NCBI GenBank assembly: GCA_029266795.1 | Contig: JAQSWE010000021.1 | Location: forward strand, 1-15,887 | Direction: 5' to 3' | DNA length: 15,887 nucleotides | DNA from: Alphaproteobacteria bacterium | GTDB lineage: Bacteria > Pseudomonadota > Alphaproteobacteria > Micavibrionales > UBA2020 | Program-made: the position numbers and the translations under genes | The notes under the pieces: generated by a model | What the model saw: the letters and a program-made list of their open reading frames with translations, nothing else | Databases searched by the model: none | Told to the model about the DNA's origin: nothing | Shown: piece by piece, positions 8,101-13,463 of the stretch | Numbering within the stretch: position 1 is the first letter of the stretch | Layout of the letters: every line of letters begins with the position of its first letter

Positions 8101-8507
8101 TCACTTCCGCCTTCCGCGAAGACGCCGCTCCAGTTCGTCGTGCCGTCCGGTAGTGTTTCAAAATTCAGTTCCGGCGCGTCGAGGTTGATGGTTTCGATTT
8201 CATAACGTCCCTGTAGCAGCGGTCCCAGCTTCATGCGGGCTTCCAGCTGTTTTAGCTTCATCAGCTGCGGCGCCTTCGCACCCTCGATATTCGCGAGCGT
8301 CACATCCTCCAGCACGATTTGCGGGTTGGGCAGGATGCGGAAGGATACCTTGCCGCCCACATCGATCTTGCGCGCGATATAGGGTTCAAGCTGCGAGACG
8401 ATTTGGTCCTTGTGCTTGCTCCAGTCGATAAAACTGGGCGCAACAAGCGCGAGCGCGCCAAGAAATAGGGAGAGAAAGAACAGGTAAGCGACAACCTTCT
8501 TCATCAT
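5130..8507 (-). CDS. AsmA-family envelope protein with long Pro/Glu-rich C-terminal tail
   Basis: A large protein of 1125 residues counted from the ATG at 8507. The N-terminus has one membrane segment (~4-22, VVAYLFFLSLFLGALAL) and then the typical AsmA opening (FIDWSKHKDQIVSQLEPYI, GKVSFRILPNPQIVLEDVTL). About 950 residues of repeating beta-strand sequence follow, consistent with an inner-membrane-anchored periplasmic beta-groove protein. AsmA-like proteins are implicated in moving phospholipids between the membranes. Residues ~977-1125 form a tail rich in Pro, Glu and Ala, predicted disordered, with one possible short helix (GMKGVLERLNAL). A GTG at 8522 would add five residues, but the ATG at 8507 overlaps the lpxB stop as ATGA and has GGAAG 8 nt upstream, so I prefer it. 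As the last gene after lpxB it should be co-produced with lipid A enzymes. It is not clearly AsmA, TamB or YhdP itself, so no symbol is given. Confidence 0.88.
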   Translation of the reverse strand: MMKKVVAYLFFLSLFLGALALVAPSFIDWSKHKDQIVSQLEPYIARKIDVGGKVSFRILPNPQIVLEDVTLANIEGAKAPQLMKLKQLEARMKLGPLLQGRYEIETINLDAPELNFETLPDGTTNWSGVFAEGGSEGPDAEAVRLSQVSMTGGTLHYLDHATGTEWHVDNLNLATSADTLTGPYRIKGDMRYKDTVVGIEAGTGKYERGVPVPLNITFTPAENLPQVKFNGVADFAQGLGLQGELSIAQGTLGSLFNSEFLNGLSFMAEPADITAMLNLKPGEAVLTDIKGKIGKKGDVKGSVAIAFVPGKKPDVTADLDTSDLKVTGKPGFIDVPTGFTPHLKVKARSVTFNGVWLPDITAAIDGTDKDWTIKELRIDLPGKSKVKMAGVVTPKTKYAAYSIQVNTDDAHKMLGRNLFSDANILKSLGAFGLIKKLELSGSLDIKGDAISLFDINGKINGTTAVSGVLNIKRGEKTPAFDAILNLDKADVTAVLSDEYAGFMEKVMKSDAVLTIHVKDFTKGNLAGSDFVFKGKVADNVLAIESMSGSFSNDGNFTASGKVASLNPLSGMAIDYSVKVSQLGGLSGYGIEIPPPLWGSNSAALKGQVKGDAKAFTFTADGVSQGGDVSLSGSATAGNQGTYAYQNNVEMKNATWAQIGLPVDRLFSEEKPFSFSAKLNGTRSTYQFDGIQANDVTGTLGRRDGKYIGDLTAPEINFDRWVWEDWKLADPIELKLKAKKLVWRSNDVLNTELMLTAAPDEIKVSEMKGELWGGAVNAETAATRKNGSWQGTLKGGITNADLQQFADLMEMKGFTLGQGDITLDIAEDSKAQDKNWFHGIDGDIGIKAASLKIHDFSPRAAGRFINDTKGSRAENLAADFTKSLRSEDTTYRNVDAALKIANAQITIEKLRLQDADAVITVGGAFDMQPETFHAKADIQLKGIAGFPSFAVNRSGPIGKAADYSVGIKPVEIWLMNNAAPEPAVVVPEAAADVIVPEQQFSPDVQPMQPGMPQHRTPDEEQYLPSGTPPAVESGEDGTGSIINNIPIETEELGDTGAQIDPPPSEPAPLQPVATPGEDGMKGVLERLNALPPEPDAPEGMRGEQPPEMPAAIPPPAEAPRDEEILE

Positions 8508-9676
8508 GACGCGGTCTTCCACTTTTCAATCACGCTAAGTACGGCGTTGGATGCTTTCTGGCCTGGCGTTTCAGGGTCGCCAAGGCCAATCTTTATGAGC
8601 GCTTCGCGAAAATCCATGAGCTGCGCAACGCGGCTTTCCTTGTCCGCCATCAGGCGCAGCAGTTCTTTCGACATCGGGCCGGGTTCGCATTGCTCCAGCA
8701 ACAATTCCGGCACAACGGGGCGCTTTAGCAGGATGTTTACCAAATTGACATACGGCGTCTTGATGAGTCGTTTTGCCCACCATGCGGAAATAGGGCTGAG
8801 CTTGTAGGCAATAATATGCGGCGTATCCGACACCGCGAGTTCCAGCGACACAGTGCCCGATGCTGCAATCGCAATTACACTCGCCGCAAAGCAATCAAAT
8901 TTTTCTTCCTCGGAATAGACGAGGATCGGGTTGATTCCCTTACCGCGGAAGAAGGCGTCGATCGTGTCTTTCAGGTGCGGCAGCGTGGGAATGACGATCA
9001 CGGCGTTATGCTTGTTACGCAGCACGATATCGGCGGCATCGCAGAATTTATCCAGCAGGCGCGACAGCTCGCTCATGCGGCTGCCGGGCAGCATGCAGAG
9101 GATCGGCTGGTCAGGTTTTAACCCGTGATTGCGGCGAAAACGGTCACCGTCACCGCGGTTTTCGCGTTCGACGACCGGATGACCGACAAAGGTGGCGGCC
9201 AGACCATGACGCTCGAAATATGGCGGCTCGAATGGTAGCAGCGTCAAAAGATGATCGAGGAATTTCGAGACTTTCTCCGCCCTGCCCGGCCGCCATGCCC
9301 AGACGCTGGGCGCGACATAGTGGATGAATGGCACGCCTTTAGATTTGGGGCGCGCTTTCTTGACGACGCGGAAGCAGAAATCAGGAGAGTCGATGGTGAT
9401 GACGGCATCCGGTTTCTGCTTGATGATCTCTTTCGCCGTCTGGCGGATGCGGCCCAGAATGGAAAACGCGCGCGGCAGGACCTCCGCGAGTCCCATGACG
9501 GAAAGTTCTTCCATCGGAAACAGGCTGGTCAGACCCTCTTCCGCCATACGCCGCCCGCCGACGCCGATGAACTGCGCGTCGGGATGCGTGTTCTTCAGGG
9601 CGCGCATGAGATTGCCACCGAGCAGGTCGCCCGATGCCTCGCCCGCGATGATAAAGATACGAAGCGGTGCGGTCAT
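8504..9676 (-). CDS. lpxB: Lipid-A-disaccharide synthase
   Basis: GT19 glycosyltransferase that joins UDP-2,3-diacylglucosamine and lipid X into lipid A disaccharide 1-phosphate at the inner face of the cytoplasmic membrane. Its 390 residues match the family length (E. coli 382). Motifs seen: AGEASGDLLGGNLMRAL (11-27), GVGGRRMAEEG (38-48), TIDSPDF (94-100; the Asp corresponds to the E. coli catalytic-site aspartate), HYVAPSVWAW (119-128), LPGSR (196-200), AASGTVSLELA (271-281) and TPYVNLVNILL (307-317). The ATG at 9676 overlaps the lpxI stop as ATGA, and its own stop overlaps the asmA start in the same way. It acts on the product of LpxI, encoded just upstream, so the order follows the pathway. 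Confidence 0.97.
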   Translation of the reverse strand: MTAPLRIFIIAGEASGDLLGGNLMRALKNTHPDAQFIGVGGRRMAEEGLTSLFPMEELSVMGLAEVLPRAFSILGRIRQTAKEIIKQKPDAVITIDSPDFCFRVVKKARPKSKGVPFIHYVAPSVWAWRPGRAEKVSKFLDHLLTLLPFEPPYFERHGLAATFVGHPVVERENRGDGDRFRRNHGLKPDQPILCMLPGSRMSELSRLLDKFCDAADIVLRNKHNAVIVIPTLPHLKDTIDAFFRGKGINPILVYSEEEKFDCFAASVIAIAASGTVSLELAVSDTPHIIAYKLSPISAWWAKRLIKTPYVNLVNILLKRPVVPELLLEQCEPGPMSKELLRLMADKESRVAQLMDFREALIKIGLGDPETPGQKASNAVLSVIEKWKTAS

Positions 9677-10485
9677 GCGCGGAATCCCATGATGAAAAGT
9701 CCCAGTTTGTCGGCGGCCGAGATGACCTCCTCGCGGTCGAGGAGCAATGACGCGCCGGATTCAATTGCGATACCTTGCAAGCCTGCCTCGAAAGCGCGGC
9801 GCACGGTGCGCAAGCCGATGGCGGGCAAATCCAGCCGTTTGTCCTGCTGAGGCTTGCAGGATTTCACCAGCACGCCGCCTTTGCCTTTGCGCCTCAGCTT
9901 GCGGCAGCGTTCCAGCAGCGCGTCTGTGCCTTCGACGGCCTCGATGCCCAGCACGACGCCCCCCTGCACAACAGCCGCCTGCCCCACATCGAGCCGGCCG
10001 AGCGTTTTGGTAACGATGATGCCGAATTCGATATCAAGGCGCGCTTCATTCGACAGCAGTACCTTGCCGAGTACGCCTTCCGGCGTAATCAACGCAGGCT
10101 CTATTTCGTGTGCTCCGATAACGGTAAAGCCGTCCTTTTCCAGCTCTCCTGCAACGGCCTTCAGTAGGCGGTCATCGCCGAGCGCATTGAGGCCAAGACG
10201 CGCGAAGACCTGCATGGTGCGCAGATCGGGCCTCATCTCGGCAAGGCTGGGCCGGCGGATATTGCCTGCCATGACGAGCGTATCGACGCCAAGGGATTTG
10301 AGGATAGAGATGGCTTCGTTGGTCGCGCCCAGTTTCGACCAGGCATGGTCGGTGCCCTGCAAGGTCGCGCTATCCGTCTGTCCCTTGAAGCCCAGCACGA
10401 AGAACGGGCGCTGGTCGCGCCTGCATGCATCGATCAGTTTTTTGGGAAGTCCCCCGCCGCCCGCAATAATACCGAGCCGCGACAT
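9673..10485 (-). CDS. lpxI: UDP-2,3-diacylglucosamine pyrophosphatase LpxI
   Basis: Hydrolyses UDP-2,3-diacylglucosamine to lipid X and UMP, the step before LpxB. It is the alphaproteobacterial alternative to the unrelated LpxH (family formerly DUF1009). The 270 residues fit the family. Visible features: N-terminal LGIIAGGGGLPKKL (4-17), RRPSLAEMRPDL (78-89), the glycine-rich GQAAVVQGGVVLGIEAVEGTD region (~168-188), and KPQQDKRLDLPAIG (211-224). Asp219 in the last segment is the likely counterpart of the essential Asp225 of Caulobacter LpxI; this alignment is from memory. It starts 3 nt after the lpxA stop and overlaps lpxB by 4 nt. No clear strong ribosome site is seen, consistent with coupling to lpxA. 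No lpxH is present in the window. Confidence 0.94.
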   Translation of the reverse strand: MSRLGIIAGGGGLPKKLIDACRRDQRPFFVLGFKGQTDSATLQGTDHAWSKLGATNEAISILKSLGVDTLVMAGNIRRPSLAEMRPDLRTMQVFARLGLNALGDDRLLKAVAGELEKDGFTVIGAHEIEPALITPEGVLGKVLLSNEARLDIEFGIIVTKTLGRLDVGQAAVVQGGVVLGIEAVEGTDALLERCRKLRRKGKGGVLVKSCKPQQDKRLDLPAIGLRTVRRAFEAGLQGIAIESGASLLLDREEVISAADKLGLFIMGFRA

Positions 10486-10488
10486 AGG

Positions 10489-11289
10489 TTACCCGGCCGT
10501 GCCCGTGCGCGGCTGCAGGACGGAGCGGCCTTCTTTCGCGCGGATGAATTCAATAACCCGCATGACGGTCTGGTCTGCCTGATAATCATTGGCGACGCGG
10601 GCGGTGCGTTCGGCCAGCGTACCCTGATTGTCGAACAGGTCCTTGAACGCCTTCATCAATGCCTGAATTTGCTCTTTCGTATAGCCGCGGCGCTCCAGAC
10701 CAACATAGTTGAGGCCGGCAAGATGCGCGCGCTCGCCTTTGACGAGGCCGAACGGGATGACGTCGTATTCAACACCCGACATGCCGCCGATCATTGCGTA
10801 TGGCCCGATGCGCACAAATTGGTGGATCGCGGAAAGGCCACCGATGATGGCGTAATCGCCCACTTCAACATGTCCCGCGAGCGTCGCGTTGTTGGCCAGG
10901 ATCACGTTCGAACCAACAATGCAGTCATGCGCGACATGCGACGACATCATGAACAGGCAGTTGTCGCCGACGACCGTTTTCATTTTATCGCCGGAAGTGC
11001 CGGGGTTCATGGTGACGTGTTCGCGGATCTTGTTGTTCTTGCCGATAACGAGTTCGGATTTTTCGCCCTTGAATTTCAGGTCCTGCGGCGCGGTGCCGAG
11101 TGACGCGAAGGGGTAAACGATGGTGTCATCGCCGATCGTCGTATAGCCATCGACCACCACATGTGATTTCAATTCCACACGGTCACCAAGCTTCACGTTG
11201 GGGCCGACAACACAATAAGGCCCGATTTTGACATCGGTGCCAAGCTGGGCGCCTTGTTCGATTACGGCAGTTGCGTGAATGGTGGACAT
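10489..11289 (-). CDS. lpxA: UDP-N-acetylglucosamine acyltransferase
   Basis: First committed step of lipid A synthesis: transfer of a 3-hydroxyacyl chain from ACP to O-3 of UDP-GlcNAc. From the start chosen here it is 266 residues (E. coli 262), with hexapeptide left-handed beta-helix repeats (VKIGPYCVVG, VIGKNNKIREH, VEVGDYAIIG) and a helical C-terminus. With a constant offset of 4 from E. coli, His121 in VAHDC matches catalytic His125, His118 matches His122, His140 matches His144 and His156 matches His160. Gly169 matches the chain-length position Gly173, while the E. coli His191 position is Arg here. The ATG at 11289 is chosen because GGAG (11296-11299) stands 6 nt before it. An in-frame ATG at 11307 would add six residues without such a site. 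A 94-bp gap with a candidate promoter separates it from fabZ. Confidence 0.96.
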   Translation of the reverse strand: MSTIHATAVIEQGAQLGTDVKIGPYCVVGPNVKLGDRVELKSHVVVDGYTTIGDDTIVYPFASLGTAPQDLKFKGEKSELVIGKNNKIREHVTMNPGTSGDKMKTVVGDNCLFMMSSHVAHDCIVGSNVILANNATLAGHVEVGDYAIIGGLSAIHQFVRIGPYAMIGGMSGVEYDVIPFGLVKGERAHLAGLNYVGLERRGYTKEQIQALMKAFKDLFDNQGTLAERTARVANDYQADQTVMRVIEFIRAKEGRSVLQPRTGTAG

Positions 11290-11320
11290 CTTTTTCTCCA
11301 TCGTCATAAAACTGACCTAA

Positions 11321-11349
11321 TATGTAGCAACCCGTTGAATTCAGGGCAA
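11321..11349 (-). promoter_or_regulatory. Candidate internal promoter for lpxA-lpxI-lpxB-asmA
   Basis: On the minus strand, TTGCCC (11344-11349) and TACATA (11321-11326) are spaced by exactly 17 bp, in the only sizeable gap (11290-11383) of an otherwise closely packed operon. A start a few bases after the -10 box would give a leader of about 20-30 nt including the GGAG ribosome site of lpxA. No terminator-like hairpin is apparent in this gap. Based on pattern and position only. Confidence 0.42.
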
Positions 11350-11383
11350 ATCACGCTCTATGACACAGTATTTCAGCAATATA

Positions 11384-11833
11384 TCAGGTTTTATCCATAA
11401 TCATGGCCGTAACGACCGCTTCGGCGCATAAAACGCCGTCTACTTTGGCTTCGCCTTGAAATTTCCATACGTTACGGCGGTTTTGCTGCTTGGTGACGCT
11501 GATATGGAGCTGATCGCCGGGAACAACCGGCTTGCGGAACTTTGCCGCGTCGATTGCCATGAAATAGACGAGCTTACCCTCCAGCTCCTTCCCCGCCGAA
11601 TGGACGACGAGGGCGGCGGCGGTCTGTGCCATCGCCTCGATAATCAGGACGCCCGGCATTACGGGCGCGCCGGGAAAATGGCCTTGGAAGAAATTTTCGT
11701 TGATCGTCACGTTTTTCAGCGCGAGCGCGCTTTCATTCGGCACTACATCCAGCACGCGATCGATGAGCAGGAACGGGTAGCGGTGCGGAATCATTTCCAT
11801 GATGCGCTTGGTGTCGATCAAAACGCTGGTCAT
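11384..11833 (-). CDS. fabZ: 3-hydroxyacyl-[acyl-carrier-protein] dehydratase FabZ
   Basis: Cytoplasmic hot-dog-fold enzyme of fatty acid elongation, dehydrating 3-hydroxyacyl-ACP to trans-2-enoyl-ACP. Its 149 residues are the usual length. The hallmark region NFFQGHFPGAPVMPGVLIIEAMAQ (residues 47-70) carries His52 and Glu66, the catalytic pair; the early IPHRYPFLLIDRV (15-27) is also diagnostic. The ATG at 11833 overlaps the lpxD stop as ATGA. AAGGA (11842-11846 on the plus strand as TCCTT) stands 8 nt upstream, inside lpxD. FabZ and LpxA/LpxD draw on the same 3-hydroxyacyl-ACP pool, and their clustering fits the known balance between fatty acid and lipid A synthesis. Confidence 0.97.
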   Translation of the reverse strand: MTSVLIDTKRIMEMIPHRYPFLLIDRVLDVVPNESALALKNVTINENFFQGHFPGAPVMPGVLIIEAMAQTAAALVVHSAGKELEGKLVYFMAIDAAKFRKPVVPGDQLHISVTKQQNRRNVWKFQGEAKVDGVLCAEAVVTAMIMDKT

Positions 11834-12861
11834 TCGTCACTTCCTTTTTTCGTCGTCGCCATTTTTGAAACAATCGCGGTTTGGCGCATAAACTGGCGGA
11901 TGGGAACGGCAGGGCTGCCCATGACTTCTTCCTGCGAGCCGATATCGCGCATGACGCCCGACTGCGCGGCAATCTTGGCACCGGAGCCGATATGCAGATG
12001 GCCGGCAAAGCCCGACTGCCCACCTGTCATGACATAGTCGCCCAACTGTGTAGAGCCAGAGATACCGGTCTGCGCCACGATGACGCAATATTTGCCGATG
12101 CGTACGTTGTGGCCCAGCTGCACGAGGTTATCGATGCGTGTGCCGCGGCCGATGACTGTATCGGGGCCGGAGCCGCGATCAACAGTCGAGTTCGCGCCGA
12201 TCTCGACATCATCTTCGATAATCACGCGACCGAGTTGCGGCACAGGAATGTAACCGGTGGGATCGATCGCAAAGCCGAACCCCTGACGGCCGATTACAGC
12301 GCCGGGATGCAGCTTGAATTTCTTGCCGATGATCGAATGGCTAATATAGCAATTCACGCCGACATCGCTGTCATCGCCAATCTCGACGCCGTCACGAATA
12401 ACAGCCTGCGCGCCGATGCGGCAGTTGGCGCCGATCTTGACGTTCTTGCCGATCACGACGCCGTGCTCGATATGGCAGTTGCCGCCGATTGTCGCGGTGG
12501 GATCAATGATGGCGGTCGGCGCGCGATATTCTTCGCGCACTTTAGAGGGATAGAATGCCTGGGCCGCCAGCGCATAGGCCTTGTAGGGATTTTTGTTCTT
12601 GAGCGTCGCGGTGCCTGCGGGCGCTTCAGCCGCCATTTCGGGTTTCACGAATACCGCAGCCGCCTTCGAATTGCGGAAGTAATCGGCGTATTTGCGGTTA
12701 TCGAGGAATGTGACCTGATCTTCGTTTGCTTCTTGCAGCGGCGCGACATCATTAACAACGCGCGATGCGACGGCAGGATCGGAAAGCTCAGACCCGGTGA
12801 TTTCGGCAAGCTGACCCAGTGTAAAGGGACCAGCGACGGTGAAAAAACGCTTGTCCGCCAT
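11830..12861 (-). CDS. lpxD: UDP-3-O-acylglucosamine N-acyltransferase
   Basis: Third enzyme of lipid A synthesis, adding a 3-hydroxyacyl chain to the free 2-amino group of UDP-3-O-acylglucosamine after LpxC. It has 343 residues (E. coli 341). The N-terminal uridine-binding domain occupies ~1-115 (PLQEANEDQVTFLDNRKY at 41-58). A left-handed beta-helix of hexapeptide repeats follows from ~115 (PTATIGGNCHIEHGVVIG), then a C-terminal helix (~322-336). His251 in NLVQLGHNVRIG corresponds to catalytic His239 of E. coli, and GFGFA plus the STVDRG segment lie in the expected places. The start overlaps the skp stop by one base (TAATG), with no clear ribosome site of its own, so re-initiation after skp is likely. 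LpxC, which acts just before it, is not in this window. Confidence 0.96.
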   Translation of the reverse strand: MADKRFFTVAGPFTLGQLAEITGSELSDPAVASRVVNDVAPLQEANEDQVTFLDNRKYADYFRNSKAAAVFVKPEMAAEAPAGTATLKNKNPYKAYALAAQAFYPSKVREEYRAPTAIIDPTATIGGNCHIEHGVVIGKNVKIGANCRIGAQAVIRDGVEIGDDSDVGVNCYISHSIIGKKFKLHPGAVIGRQGFGFAIDPTGYIPVPQLGRVIIEDDVEIGANSTVDRGSGPDTVIGRGTRIDNLVQLGHNVRIGKYCVIVAQTGISGSTQLGDYVMTGGQSGFAGHLHIGSGAKIAAQSGVMRDIGSQEEVMGSPAVPIRQFMRQTAIVSKMATTKKGSDE

Positions 12862-13436
12862 TACTGTTTCACGGGCGCTTTGTTGGCGGAGGTCCAGTCT
12901 ATCGCAATTTTGCTGATGGACTTATTCATGCGCTTGACGACTTCATCGGTAATATCGAGTTCGGGCTGGGCGAGCAGGACAGCTTCCTGCGTGAATACAG
13001 TCGCATAGCCCCTCTCCTTCGCGATATCGGCGATGATCTTGGTGGCTTCCGTTAGCAGCCGTGTGCGCGACGTGTTGCTGGCAACATCAAGCGTACGGCG
13101 GCGTTCCTGCAGCAGGCGTTCGGCAGAGCCGTATTTATTCTGAAGATCTTTCACCTTCTTGTCGAAAGCATCGGCTGTCATGCTCTCGCGGCTCTTCGCA
13201 AGGGCTTCCTTTTCCGCGGAAAGGGTCTTGTCCTGATTTTCCAGCTCGGCGTGAAACTGCTTGCTCTTGGCGTTCAACTCGCTGCGAATGCCTTCCGCTG
13301 CCGTTGCTTCGCGCATCACCTTGTTCATGTCGACGATGGCGTAGCTCATGCTATGGGTCTCGGCGAGAGCAGCAGACGAGATGCCAAGTCCCGCAATGAC
13401 GAGGCTCGCGAGAATTGCTGATTTAACCCTATTCAT
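12861..13436 (-). CDS. skp: Skp/OmpH family periplasmic chaperone
   Basis: Periplasmic holdase that keeps unfolded outer-membrane proteins soluble on the way to the BAM complex. From the ATG at 13436 it has 191 residues (E. coli Skp 161). The N-terminus is a clear signal peptide (basic MNRVK, hydrophobic stretch, cleavage after SSAALA at residue 25). The mature start YAIVDMNKVM matches the family, and a charged coiled-coil region (~45-135, rich in Lys/Glu/Ala/Gln) forms the expected tentacles. The C-terminal part returns to the body domain (TVFTQEAVLLA, DITDEVVKRMN). A TTG at 13442 would add two residues, but AGGAG (13443-13447 on the plus strand as CTCCT) lies 6 nt before the ATG and would directly abut the TTG, so ATG is chosen. 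It follows bamA by 27 nt. Confidence 0.92.
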   Translation of the reverse strand: MNRVKSAILASLVIAGLGISSAALAETHSMSYAIVDMNKVMREATAAEGIRSELNAKSKQFHAELENQDKTLSAEKEALAKSRESMTADAFDKKVKDLQNKYGSAERLLQERRRTLDVASNTSRTRLLTEATKIIADIAKERGYATVFTQEAVLLAQPELDITDEVVKRMNKSISKIAIDWTSANKAPVKQ

Positions 13437-13463
13437 GACCAACTCCTGTCGTTACCTGAATGC

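Noticed and set aside
11881..13008. 375-codon plus-strand open frame opposite lpxD and the end of skp
   Set aside because: Both minus-strand genes are complete and well recognised; the antisense product is low-complexity Ala/Asp/Arg-rich with no recognisable motif or ribosome site.
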